Source of the DNA: Papiliotrema nemorosa
Taxonomy: Eukaryota; Basidiomycota; Tremellomycetes; Tremellales; Rhynchogastremaceae
Direction of reading: 5' to 3'
DNA length: 64,000 nucleotides
Assembly: GCA_032158125.1 (NCBI GenBank)
Contig: JASKOT010000040.1
Coordinates: forward strand, 1-64,000
Of the stretch, positions 35,459 through 46,525 are shown one piece after another (the first letter of the stretch is position 1; each line of letters opens with the position of its first letter). Both the position numbers and the translations under genes were made by a program. The notes beneath the pieces were generated by a model, which worked only from the letters and a program-made list of their open reading frames with translations, made no database searches and was not told the origin of the DNA.

Positions 35459-37032
35459 CTATAACAGACCGCAATCTCTCAGGTTGACTGAAAGTTAGCT
35501 CTCCAGTGAAAGGAAGAACAGGTCGAATCACCTTGAATGATCACATCGTTGATGGCTGAAATGACGAAAGACAGGGCTCGAGTATCGGTAGCATCGGTGT
35601 GATGCGCGTAGATCGATTTCGAAGGGTTCTTGTTCAAGCTGACAAACTTCTCCAATAAGAAGGCACATGCGGCATCGTAGTTCGCTCCACCTCGGTACTC
35701 GGGGAAGGTGTCAGACAGAGGAGAGTTGACGAGTTTGGCTCGGAAGAGATCGATCTTGTTGAGGAAGAGGATGATGGATGTCTTGGTGAACCACCTGGAA
35801 ATCAGCTATACTGTCAATCAGCACACTTGAATGCTCACCTCGAGTTGGCGACCGACTCAAACAGCGTCATGGCCTCTTCCATACGATTGACCGTCTCGTC
35901 TTCATACAGCCTCTGATCATCTATCCGTCAGCCATTTCACGGATTTAGCCAAAACGGCCAACTGACATTCGCTTATGGCTATCAAGAACACCAAGGCAGT
36001 CACCGAATCAAAGATGTTGAGCCATTTTCTTCGCTCGGATCGTTGCCCTCCAACGTCGAACAGCTTATAAGTGAGTTCACCAATTTTGAAATGCGTCTCG
36101 CTGATCGTCAGTGGGGTGTACAGCATAACTGTTGGCGACTCACGTTATACCGGTCGTCTTGACTCGAGCTCGGAGGATGTCTTGATCCGACGGCATGTAG
36201 TTGCTAGCAGCTAAACGAGGCATGGAGTCAAAGAAGCTGCATCTCAGTAGTCGCCCCGCATGGGAAAAGATCGATGGTCACTCACTAAGGGGCAGAATCG
36301 TTCAGTTGAAGCTCGTTACGCCTGTTGAAGGCGGCTTGGACACCTGGATCTCGCCAAAGCCCCTCTATGGCGTCTACCAATTGAGGCGGGAAGACGTCGC
36401 CTTCGACCGAGGTGGGAGCGTTCATCACCACTGCATATCGGTTCTGGTTGCTTGGGCTGATGGGGATCTCCATCAAACCGACACCTTCAAGCAACACTCT
36501 GCCTGTCAGCTCGATCAGATGACAGTTCGTTTCCCCTGCTCACCGCATCGATTGAACCGTGTTGGAGTAGACAATCTCACGGTAGCTATCACGTTCTTCG
36601 GGGTCATACGGTCTGTGCGCATCAGTCTAATCTCGCCAAATTGCCAAGGCCAAAAGCGGAGACCGCTCACTTGTTGTAGATCAATCGCATCTGCTTCAAC
36701 ACGGTCGACTTTCCGCTCTCTCCCGCTCCCAACAACAACATCTTGATCTCATTCCTGAGGTTGATCCGATCTCGCTTCAGTTGCTCCTCGATTTCTGCGT
36801 TTCCTGGAAGTCAGCGGCTTGTCGTCGAATCTTCTATTCATGCACCGGGAGCTCAAAGCTGTCAAGCAATGAGGCACCGATCTGCTCGAGTGTGTAGCGG
36901 ATGTAGGCAACAACACCAACAGAGAGGGGGTTGACATGGACGATCGTGGGCATCGGTCATGAAGATCCAGAGGTGCTCTGCTTACTCACGTTGCTTGGCA
37001 GCAGTGTCCTCTACAGATTGCGCACAGCCCAT
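35459..37032 (-). CDS. heterotrimeric G-protein alpha subunit
   Basis: GTP-switch subunit that couples 7-TM receptors (pheromone or nutrient) to downstream kinases at the plasma membrane. Complement read from 37032: [14 protein letters not shown], with Gly2 for myristoylation and Cys3 for palmitoylation. Then [19 protein letters not shown] (G1 P-loop), [13 protein letters not shown] (switch II, G3), a FLIAISE stretch and NLRDCGLL at the C-terminus. Cys four residues from the end is the site that pertussis toxin modifies in Gi-like subunits. Seven or more introns; the first is unusually long at 186 nt (36804-36989), the others are about 45-60 nt. Intact. Which paralogue (GPA1, 2 or 3 type) I cannot decide. 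Confidence 0.94.
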
Positions 37033-38809
37033 TTTGCTTCTATCCTATGCGCGTTGAGCTTGGAGGAGGAAAACAGACGAGATGGAGGAGGTGAATGAAA
37101 TGTTCAAAGCTGCAGAGACTAATGTCAGCTATATAATCTACTTATTGAAGGGATGACACGCCGAAAGGGGTCTGGAGGAAAGGGGAAGTCAAAAGGGGCA
37201 AAAGGGGGAGGATCCCACGTCGAGCATCAATCGATGATTGATGGCAATGGAGGGACTATGCGCGTCGGGGATCACGGAATAGAGATACCTTTCCTCTTTC
37301 GAAGTCCAATATCCAGGAACGAGGAAGAAGCAGACTCACCTTTGATCGTGATAGTCGACCTTTGAACGTAAAGAGGCTCAGGCGTAGACGTCTGGGCTCG
37401 ATCGCGAGGTCCACCTCGATCTTGGTTGATGGTCGAGAATTGTACGGCAGTACAATTCTCGAGAAGACGGGGATGAAACGATTGATCTGATGCGCTCGAG
37501 CGAAGAACAGTGGATGGGATGGAAAGAAGGGGAGTCACCGTTTGATCCGAAGAGGTTGCGAGTGATATGCGATGTTTGACGCTCGAATAGAGGGTGTCAC
37601 GCGGTACTTGTCTGGCGAGTCCTTTGAGCAATGGTCGTGCCCCTTCTGGTTATATTCGAAACGGCGGGATCTATGTGCGTGTTTCACTAGTAATAGAGGA
37701 GTGAATGTATCGACTCTCGGACCTCGATGGGGAGACCCAGGCTGTGGAAGCAGTAGCTAAGAGGGGATAGTGCGACGATTGTAATCGCAAGAGGAGGATG
37801 TGGACACCAGAAAGGGGCGATGGGACAAGTGATCGACACTGGTTTGTATATATACACGAAGAGACTAGGCAGAGAGGAATACCTTTTCCTCACAAGGTTC
37901 AACGACCCATCAGCCGGAAACGAGGTACAGCTACACATCCACAGTCTCGCGTGCCGCTCGTCAATGCATACTCAAAAGCATCTTTGTCCTTGCTCGGTCC
38001 GTTTCCCCATGATTAAGGCAGCCCTGTGCGTCACTGGACACACGAGCAAAGCATACACAGCGGCTGGAATGGACAGGTGAACATCGGGTCGTTGTATGAG
38101 AACAATGGGAGAATGGTGGTCTTTTCTGAAACGTCAGGGTAAATCTGAGACCTGACCGCGGGACAAAAAGGAAAAAAAAATCCCAATGACTAGCCCCATA
38201 GGTGCCACTGCTGCTGCCAGTTCCAAAAGAGCGGTCCAACGCCACGAGTCGAGGAGGCGAGACGTGCCTGACAGGAGGCTATGAAGAGGCTATAAGACGG
38301 CGACTTCTCATCGATTCACCAGGAGGACAGAGGCATCGAGACATATCCCCGAAATGGGAGCGTGATGTCTTGCTCGGGACCGCCAGATGGTAAATCTCCT
38401 TGATCTACCCGTCTCGCCCGCCGCAACCAAGCGATCTGCAGAAGAGGTGGCCGGTTCGCCGCGGGAAGCGGGAGCAGCGAGACCATCATCATCAACCATC
38501 AGTTCTTGCGGGAATGACCTGATCTCCTAGCAGATACTATCGGGTCGGCTGTCCAAAATCGCCATGCTGGTCGTGCCTCGAGGAGCCTACTAGAGGATCC
38601 CTGCCCCCAAGTCCATCCCTCGGCGGAGGAATTCTCAGTGCTTTCATGCATAGAGCGATGTCAGACTCACTCAGAATCGCAATGGTGGATGATGCCTCGG
38701 CTAAAACCGCCAATCCCAACGGAAAGATCACCTTCACCTCCACTCCACCTCTCCTCGAGATTTCGAGCCTTGTCCATCGTTCACTCGACCCGGAGTCGTC
38801 CTTATACCC
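37033..38809. other. long divergent intergenic region, G-alpha and glycosylase
   Basis: About 1.8 kb without a supportable gene, the longest such stretch in the window. Short open frames occur on both strands, but none shows a known motif or splice-linked extension. It includes a perfect 13-bp hairpin (37433-37462), a purine-rich GGRA run near 37160-37215 and an A9 run near 38169. Likely a large regulatory region with a long 5' UTR for the G-alpha gene, possibly with an unrecognised short gene or ncRNA. Confidence 0.5.
37433..37462. repeat. perfect 13-bp inverted repeat with 4-nt loop
   Basis: TCGAGAATTGTAC at 37433-37445 and its exact complement at 37450-37462, loop GGCA. Could form a stable stem in RNA or be a dimeric protein-binding site. 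It lies about 400 bases upstream of the G-alpha start codon. Confidence 0.9.
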
Positions 38810-40314
38810 ATGCTGAGAGCTCTCGAGCTGCTTTCGGCGTATCATCAGAATATGTCTAACTCTGAGATTCTTGCGGGCCCTTCGACCCCGAAGTCCACCC
38901 GACAGTCTCCATACTTTACTCCACCCCGATCGACTCGCCAAACCCGATCTCAAACGCTCAAACCGAGAGCCGATGTCGTCCATGCAGGCAACGAAATTAC
39001 TCTTCCACCAACTCCTATATCACCAGTGAAGATAAAACGCAGATCAAAGCGTCACAAAGTTGAGCCGGTAGTAGAGATCGAAGTTTCCCGATCACCCCTG
39101 CGCCCGAAGAGAGTGACAAATGCCACGAAGAAACGGGTCAAGCGGGGGGTAGAACATGATCCTTTGACCACGGATGATACGGTCAATGCGGTATTGGCAG
39201 CTTCGGAGAAAGGTGTGGTAGAGCCTATAGGCAAGATACACTTGATCCAAGGTGAGCGGCGGGCTGGACTCGAAATCGGTCAGAGGTCGGCTTGGAGCTG
39301 TCGCTGACTAGCAGAAAGAGTCAGGCATGACCCGTGGAAGATGTTGGTCGCTACTTGTCTGCTGAATGTCACGTCGGGTCGTGCAGCTCGACCAATATAT
39401 ATCGAGCTGATCTCTCGCTACCCCAATGCCGAGGCTCTCTCCCAAGGTGCGACTGCCATTCTCCCACTTACATCTTCAATGCATCCAGAGACTTGAGAGG
39501 CCATGCTGATGAGTAGCTAGCATACCAGATTTGACGGAATTGCTTTACCCTCTAGGCCTGTTCAATCAAAGAGCAGCAAGCCTCGTCAAGTTTTCGCAGC
39601 AATATCTGGCGCTAAAATGGCCTATACATCCCGGAACTCCTTCGTCGAATCCATTTGTCCATCCCACTACACCATATCATCCGAACATAGGATCAAAGCG
39701 CAAGATGTCTCGCACAACAGGTGAAACAGGGACAGAGGGGGCCGAGGGAGAGGAGGTAGATCTGGATGTTACTGTCTTTGCTGGAGCGGGGAGATACGCC
39801 TCGGACAGTTTTAGGATATACAGCGACTTGTTTCCTGGCCGAGGCGCACCGGAAAGAGAGACTCTGTGGGTCGAAAAACATCGTCGTGCGTTGGATCGGC
39901 GACGGCAAAGCCAGCAGACGGACAGCACGGAGCGATTAGGCTCCCCAACTGACACGCACCGGTTCACCACACCGGAGAAGGGGAGGGACGAAACTGGAAG
40001 TCTCGGAGTGGAAGATCTTGGCGAATATCTGAGTGAAGAGGAATCAGTAGGCGAAGAGGAATGGAGAAACGTCAGACCCACAGGTGAGTCTCGTTCGGCT
40101 GCCAACTCCTGTCACTGACTCAAATACAGATAAGGAGTTGAGACGATATCTTGTGAGCTGGACTCTTCATTTGAGGTGTAAATGACAAGACCAGATCTGG
40201 CGTTGGGGATTAGAGGGGATCGTATATGATATACGCAAAGGCCCAATCGTTTCACGTGCTCGAGATAAAAGGAGGTTGAAGTATCTCTGCGCAGAATCTG
40301 AAGACGAATCTTGA
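38810..40314 (+). CDS. MBD4-like HhH-GPD DNA glycosylase
   Basis: Predicted mismatch DNA glycosylase that removes T or U from G mispairs in base-excision repair. Exons 38810-39251, 39315-39446, 39529-40083, 40130-40152 and 40195-40314 give 423 aa; a second ATG at 38852 gives 409 aa, in frame and perhaps preferable. The first 140 residues are basic and disordered. The catalytic fold starts ERVRHDPWKMLVATCLLN and continues SGRAARPIYIELISRYP and ELLYPLGLFNQRA, as in MBD4 (DPWKLLIATIFLNRTSG). The lysine/aspartate end is seen as VTVFAGAGRYASDSFRIY, where the late Asp matches the catalytic one. An insert of about 50 residues separates the two parts, and a long acidic segment with RWGLEGIVYDIRKG follows. 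No MBD domain. Confidence 0.85.
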
Positions 40315-40683
40315 GGGATCGAATGATGATCATGACGAGAACTTGTGCGGCACAACAAATTACTCTTTTGCAAGGTCGAATAATGATAAAGATGATAATA
40401 ACAATACATGATATGATGCTATATGATATATGATATAGTGAGACGGGATGACTACAGCGCAGAGGCTTCAGCGGCTTGCTGAGCAGATTGAACTTGAGCA
40501 TGGGGATAGAGTCAGCCCACAACAGTAAGCTCGTCGATGAGTCGAGGAGTGCTTTTGACAGGCGAGGCGTTGATGATGATGCCATAGGAATATGGGCAGC
40601 ATAGGCTATCTTGATTCTCGATAGTTTGTATGAGTGCACCATGCGAGAAGCACTCGAATTGTTGCCAGACACTCGGTTTCAGA
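40315..40683. other. convergent 3' intergenic region, AT-rich repeat
   Basis: 369 bases between convergent genes. It contains an imperfect ATGATA/ATATGAT repeat at about 40376-40441 with low GC. Open frames on the minus strand (40112-40672) run over the glycosylase exon and look like chance. Confidence 0.55.
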
Positions 40684-42832
40684 CTAGACTCGGCTCCATG
40701 CCGTCGAGGTAACGCTTGATATGGGTGAGGAATCGCTTTCAAGATTCAAATCATAATGCCGATGACCCTGGTGCTGTCCACCATGACTGTTGTCAATCAT
40801 CTTTAAAGGTGTGAAATGTTTGATGGTAGAGTCTAGTGAGAGATTCGAGAACGATCCGATCTTGCTCCTGGATTGACCTGATATCGATATCGAGATGAGG
40901 CGCATTGTAGTATCTTGCTAGAGACAGCGCCTTGATTGCTCCTGCATCGGGTCAGTATATGATTGGGTCAGTAGGAGATTCTTTTACCCGATGCCAGATC
41001 TACCATCAGCCCAATTATCAACGATCTGCTAGACCCACTGAAAGTGTCCCAGTAAGATGGTGATGATGGACCGTGAAGTTTGGTGAGAATCGACATGACG
41101 GCGTAAAAAGGACCATGCCGGGATTTGACAAAATGAGCTGGCCCTACTGGAGGTATGACGAAGCCAGAGGCGTTATGGGTAAAGTAAGGCGCGTCGACTG
41201 CCGCGTGGCAGATCCCGAGCAAGCCATGTAGCTCAGCAGCGGATCTTGGTCGTAGCTGCCATGAGTGCCTCGTTGTTCAAAGAATGTTCACCTCGTTGAG
41301 AAGCTCATAGAGAGGTACGGCGATAATAGTGACGGGTCTCTTCCGGCCGCTACTCGCTGGTCCGCACGGCATGAATGAGTTTTGACGATACTTGAGCACT
41401 CGGCGGACTGCCTCCTCATTCGCTACTTCCACATACTACTATCAGCTTATACATGAGAGTTCCCACCATGTAATCTTTCGTTCGACCGTCGAACCGATCC
41501 AGGAGGATGTGTATAGGTTGAGGATGCCGATAAGGCAATACCTGTGGTGGTAAGTAGTCTCGAACGATTTGAGGCGTCACGTCCCATGCTACATTGTCGA
41601 TCCGAAGGACAGGATAGTCCCTGGTGGGCTTCAGAAGTGCCTCTGTGGCCGGATTGAGTAACGACTGTATGTGACTTGTGACGTCTCCTAATATCTCCAT
41701 CGAGAATGTCGCTGTGAAGCATCTAGGACAGTTGGAGGGTCCGCGAGTAACCGTTACGCCAGATATGCTTGCCGAAAAGCACTGCGCGCAAATGATATGC
41801 TGAGTGGTGAGCTTGGAAGACCGATTTCAGGACAGCTCACTTCGCATGGTATGAGTCGCATCCAGACAGAAGACGTCTTCTTCCTTCCACACCCCTCGCA
41901 ATGACGTCCAGAGGCGCTGCCCTCACTCTCCGTGTCCGTCCAGAAATCAGGCGACTTTGGGAATTCGACTACCGCATGTCGCTCTTTGACCTTTCGGATA
42001 TGCTCCGTAGGAGAACTTGGTGATCCGGGAATGGATAGAATCGTCGGTAAAGCCGGCCGCTTGCTAGCTCTATGCACGACACTCTGACCAGGGGGGCTGC
42101 GAACAGTGCACATCCGTCGGATCGATTCCTGTTGATCAGCTGCATGTAAAGGCAACGATAGCTTACCATGACCCAAGGCTGCAAGGTTGGACGGGTGGGC
42201 GCTTGAGCGAGTCGAGCTTCGGGGGCGTCGCTAGAATCTCGGTTGTCGTGATCGTCTGGCACTCCTTCATCCACATCTTCCGGTCTTTGTGCTTGATCCT
42301 CTCGAAACGCTGTCGGAGCATTCTCATCTAGACACAGGAAACTGGGAGATACATCAACCATCGACTTGACTGAAAGAATGGGCGACGATGGCGGGGTAGC
42401 GCTTGGATACAAGGGGCGTAAATCGGGCAAGCTCTTGCATCGGTTCAGCGATGTCGTGTCTAGTCTTGATGAATGCTCATCAGCTGTATCTGAAGAGGAC
42501 GAGCTTCCAGGACCGCTGCTTGAGGCCAATGAAACACTCATTAGCTGAACTGGAAGTGGTCCGAGAATTTGAATGCTGTCTCGTGTCGCGTCTGCAGTTT
42601 GGGCTTCTTGAAATCGAGCTTCTTCGTCCCCTGCGTCGGAGACGTTTACATCAGTATTCGACGTGTGCAAGTTGACGACTTCCTCTATGGTTTTTGGAGT
42701 CGACTCGAAAGAATCGACAGCACCAATTGAAGGCTGCTTGATGACTGCATTGTACACTCGAACCCGGATTTCTGACGGCGAGGCCGGAAAGGTGTCGAGG
42801 ATGGGCAGAGGTCGGGTGAACGGAGACTCCAT
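40684..42832 (-). CDS. RING finger plus RRM domain protein
   Basis: A predicted RNA-binding ubiquitin-ligase-like protein, roughly 600 aa, read on the complement from 42832 (MESPFTRPLPILDTF). A Ser/Pro-rich N-terminal half is followed by a RING-type C3HC4 pattern: HCEGC, then IPC joined across an intron to EHIICAQC, then NCPRC. Right after it comes an RRM: VLRIDNVAWDVTPQIVRDYL, IHILLDRFDGRTKDY and across an intron YVEVANEEAVRRVLK. The C-terminus continues AAELHGLLGICHAAVDAP and ends around SRV. Two points are unsure: the exact join between the first and second exons (42090-42175) and the last intron, where an alternative stop would shorten the protein slightly. I cannot name an orthologue; CNOT4 has the same domain order with a different RING. 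Confidence 0.78.
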
Positions 42833-43183
42833 AGTGGGTTGGTGATTGCTGTCCGTCGTCGGTGATTGCTGAAGCAGATGATATGTTCTGGGATGATATG
42901 CACAGAGAGTACAAGTCGAAAGAGTATGAAGGCGGATGAGTTTCGAAAGGGCGCAAGGTGGACATGCAAAGTGGAGGGCGGTCACCCAAAGATAGGCCCG
43001 CTGCAGCGTTAATGGCGTGTGTTCTTTTGGCGCCTATTTCTCGTTAAGCGGGGATATCCGATCGCCCACCCTCCTCCACCCTCGGCGACCCATGCGGTGA
43101 GTTGCACAAAGACTATTCTGATATCGCACAATCTTCACCTTTGACACCTTCTCCATCACTCAGTACATTTCAGCATCAACAAC
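42833..43183. other. divergent promoter, RING-RRM and dipeptidase
   Basis: 351 bases between two divergent starts. A pyrimidine stretch precedes the dipeptidase ATG (43120-43170). No gene. Confidence 0.5.
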
Positions 43184-45279
43184 ATGGCGGCCGATCCTAA
43201 ATTCATCAAATACGTAGACGAGCACCAAGAAGAGCTCATCGACCGACTGGCTCAAGCTGTCGGCATCCCTTCGTGAGTCTCCCACGTACCCGAGAATTCC
43301 GGTAGTTGATGTATAGGGTCTCTGGTAACTTTGCGTGAGTTCCGGATCTTGCAAAAGACGTAAGAGCTTATAAAATAGCTATGTGAAAGATGTGGAAGCT
43401 ATGGCCGAGTGGCTAGTCCAGCAGCTCACCTCTCTGGGCGCTACCGTCGAAAAACGACCCATTGGTTCTCACAAGCTCGAAGGCAAAGAGGTGGATCTGC
43501 CTCCTGTGGTCATCGCACAGGTCGGAACCGACCCAAAGAAGGTGTGTACGGTCCCATCTCAAATTTGCCCTGTATACAACGCCTACACTACCTACATATG
43601 GTCGCTATCATGACCTTCGTCATCCCGGCTTCTCGGCTCACTACTCGCCCTCCTTTGTCCATGGTGATTGCGTGCTGATACATCATCAGAAAACACTTCT
43701 TGTATACGGACACTACGATGTCCAACCTGCATTAATGGAGGACGGATGGAAATACCCTCCTTTCGAGCTCACTCGGGACCCTGATGGATCGGGGAAACTC
43801 TACGGACGTGGATCGACAGACGACAAGGGACCTGTCCTTGGTTGGTTGAATGTCCTGGAGGCTCACCAAAAGCTCGGTCTTGAGCTCCCGGTAGGTCCCA
43901 ACGGACTGCCTATCCTGACATCAGGTCAACTTGAAAATGTGTTTCGAGGGTATGGAGGAGAATGGTTCGGAAAACCTTGACAAATTCATCGAGTCTGAGA
44001 AGGACAAATTCTTTGCCGGCGTCGACTGCATGTGCATCTCAGGTCAATTCTCCGGTTGATGCCTAGCTCAGAGCTGACGAGACAGACAACTACTGGCTCG
44101 ACACCAAGACCCCTTGCTTGACTTATGGTCTTCGAGGTGTCAACTACTACGAGATCCGAATCGCTGGACCTGCCCGAGATCTCCACTCTGGTGTCTTTGG
44201 TGGTACGGTTCACGAGCCAATGACCGATCTGATCGCGATCAGTGAGCTAATGTTTTCCGCTCAGGATGAAGCTAATTAGCAGTGTCTAAATTGGTCACTC
44301 CCGATGGACAGATCTTGGTCACTGGTATCAAAGACCTCATCGCTCCTGTCACCAAGGACGAGCAGGACAAATTCGAAGCTATTCACTTCAAGCTGCAAGA
44401 TATCGAGGATGCTGTCGGGGCTCCTGTCACCATCTACGACGACCCAGTCAAGACTGTGCGTCGGGACCTTAATCACAGCCTATGCTAATGTCGCAGCTGA
44501 TGGGACGAATGAGAAACCCAAGTTTGTCTTTGCACGGTATCGAGGGAGCATTCTGTATGTCTAGGTAGCGAAGAGGGGACGAGCGTGCTGACGTAATAGC
44601 TGCACCAGGTTCCAAGACCGTCATCCCTGCATCGGTCAAGGGGAAGTTCTCGATCCGACTGGTCCCTAACCTCACCATCAAGGCCACAACGGATCTGGTG
44701 GTCAAATACGTTGAAGAAGAGTTTGCCAAGCTTGGCTCGAAGAACAAGTTGGAGGTGGTACTGACACACGGTGGAGAGCCATGGATTGTGAGTCTTGATA
44801 TCGTCGTTGCGACCATTGCTGATGGTACAGGCTGACCCTAACGTGCGCTGAGCCAAATGTGTTTTGATTGTGACTGACGATCAGCATTACTCATACCGAG
44901 CGGCTCACCGAGCAACAGAAGCTGTCTATGGTCAGACCCCAGATTACACTCGAGAAGGAGGTGAGTTCATTCATACCCCTTTTGATAGGCAGGCTGATGT
45001 GGCAGGATCGATCCCGGTCACGCTGGACTTTGCCAACATTCTTGGGCTCAACGTCTTGTTACTGCCTGTTGGACGAGGTGACGATGGTGCGTCTTGTTTA
45101 TGATGCGATTTTAATCTTGTGCTTATTGCTTAGGTGCACACTCGACCAACGAGAAGATTGACACTAGCAACTACATCAACGTATGTCAAGATCCCGATAC
45201 CCGGTGAATTGAGCTGACGCGGCAGGGAACCAAACTCCTCGGTACATACATGTACGAGCTTGCTGCGTCCAAGGAGTAG
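43184..45279 (+). CDS. DUG1: Cys-Gly metallodipeptidase, M20 family (DUG1-like)
   Basis: Zinc dipeptidase that splits Cys-Gly in the cytosolic glutathione-degradation pathway (CNDP2 in animals). Start MAADPKFIKYVDEHQEEL. Ligand and catalytic blocks in order: VYGHYDVQPA, GRGSTDDKGP, the Glu pair in FEGMEENGSENL, Asp in DNYWLDTKTP, and His in GDDGAHSTNE. The dimer-domain block RDLHSGVFGG is also present. About ten introns, including a 147-nt one (43543-43689). Two exons are tiny: 43317-43334 (18 nt, VSGNFA junction) and 44831-44842 (12 nt, ADPN), each with good splice signals and both needed to keep the conserved sequence. End LAASKE at 45279. Intact. Confidence 0.94.
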
Positions 45280-45355
45280 AAGTGCCGTGTGACGTGTGAA
45301 GTATCGTTACGTTCATGATGCATACAACGGAGATATTCTCAGGTCAATATTTGGC

Positions 45356-46525
45356 TCAGCCAAAACCAGCCAGATCCAAAGCACTGATGTATTGCGATGT
45401 AGGCGCCAAATCTTCATCCTCGTCCTCTTCCTCTTCTTCGTCTTCATCCTCATCTTCATATTCTTCCTCATCTTCCAAACTCGATGCACCGAGAGGAACG
45501 TCCGATTCTGAGCCCTCTCCCTCGGGATAGCTCCTGTCTGTCGACATGGTCATTTCCCGGTTCATCTCTAGCTTGTCCAGAGGACCCCCTTGAGACCCAT
45601 TGTTCGTTTCGTTGTACCGCAACACGTCGTCTGGGTCCATCGTCTGATTCCCACTTAGTCCCGTGATACCGGAATTGACCCTTTCTCCCGATGCCGAATT
45701 AGACGACGAAGGTACCGGCCGATTCTCTTCCCCTATCACCTTTTCAAATCGAGTAGGGACTCGAGCCAATGTGTTCGAGTTCACCGCCAACGAAGGGGAC
45801 AAGGGTGATTGTAGGATGGACGAAGTACCCGTACTAGGAGGAAAGGTAATTTTCATAGTAGGATGTTTCCGGACGGATAGTGGGTGTGGGAAGGGTAACA
45901 ATGCAGGACCGGTCGATGTCGCTGTCGATCCCGAGGTCGCGCGTTCGCGGGTGATAGTTCGGGTCAAGGCCAATGTGGATGGGATTTGAGGCCATAACCA
46001 TGCTGGATATGGCGGCGGAGGGAGGTTGAAGGATGCCTCGGAGCCCGATAGATAAGATGTGATGAAGGGTACCATGGAGTAGTCTTCGTATTCCGGCTCA
46101 AACCGACACATTTCGCCAATGATACTGTCTATATGCCATCCTTGCATTTTACGCAGACAAGCGATGATGAGCGTCGTGTGTGATGTTCCATTCGAATCGG
46201 CGATGTACACTGGGTAAGAGGTAGGATCCAAGATGATCTTGATGATCTCCCCAATCTCGGTCCTTCCTATACCCAACTTTTCCTCTGTCATCTCATCGCC
46301 TTTGACCCAATGTAGCTTGACATTACGCCCTTCAGCCCAGGTTGATAATGGTGCATGGTGATCCAATGCATTGTGTCGGATGTACACGATCGTCTTGAGG
46401 CGTAAACGTGCTAGATGGGAGAAGTTGCGTTGTGCAGGAGTGGCCCCTCTGTATAGTATCTCGTTGGGTGATCCTGTGTTCAAAGGACATGCTACTATGC
46501 TGAAATGAAAGGGAGGAGTGAGCAT
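45356..46525 (-). CDS. Oca/Siw14-like phosphatase-fold protein, catalytically dead
   Basis: 389 aa, apparently single exon. The N-terminal 170 residues follow the fungal Oca/Siw14 dual-specificity phosphatase fold: PLNTGSPNEILYRGATPAQR, LRLKTIVYIRH and then IIACLRKMQGWHIDSII, which are the usual flanks of the catalytic loop. The loop itself reads YIADSNGTSHTTL where active members have HCxxGKxRTG, so both the nucleophilic Cys and the Arg are missing. Yeast has such inactive members in the Oca complex. The rest is Ser/Pro-rich and ends in a strongly acidic Glu/Asp block (about 25 acidic residues) encoded by a TCCTCGTC-type repeat. Probably a scaffold or regulatory subunit. Confidence 0.82.
   Translation of the reverse strand: MLTPPFHFSIVACPLNTGSPNEILYRGATPAQRNFSHLARLRLKTIVYIRHNALDHHAPLSTWAEGRNVKLHWVKGDEMTEEKLGIGRTEIGEIIKIILDPTSYPVYIADSNGTSHTTLIIACLRKMQGWHIDSIIGEMCRFEPEYEDYSMVPFITSYLSGSEASFNLPPPPYPAWLWPQIPSTLALTRTITRERATSGSTATSTGPALLPFPHPLSVRKHPTMKITFPPSTGTSSILQSPLSPSLAVNSNTLARVPTRFEKVIGEENRPVPSSSNSASGERVNSGITGLSGNQTMDPDDVLRYNETNNGSQGGPLDKLEMNREMTMSTDRSYPEGEGSESDVPLGASSLEDEEEYEDEDEDEEEEEDEDEDLAPTSQYISALDLAGFG

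Noticed and set aside
38537..38983. 148-codon minus-strand frame near the MBD4-like gene start
   Set aside because: Overlaps the first coding exon of the glycosylase, with no recognisable domain.
40112..40672. 186-codon minus-strand frame
   Set aside because: Covers the last exons of the glycosylase gene and an AT-rich repeat. The composition looks like the complement of repeats.
45415..45475. TCCTCGTCTTC repeat considered as a microsatellite outside genes
   Set aside because: It encodes the acidic tail of the pseudophosphatase in frame.
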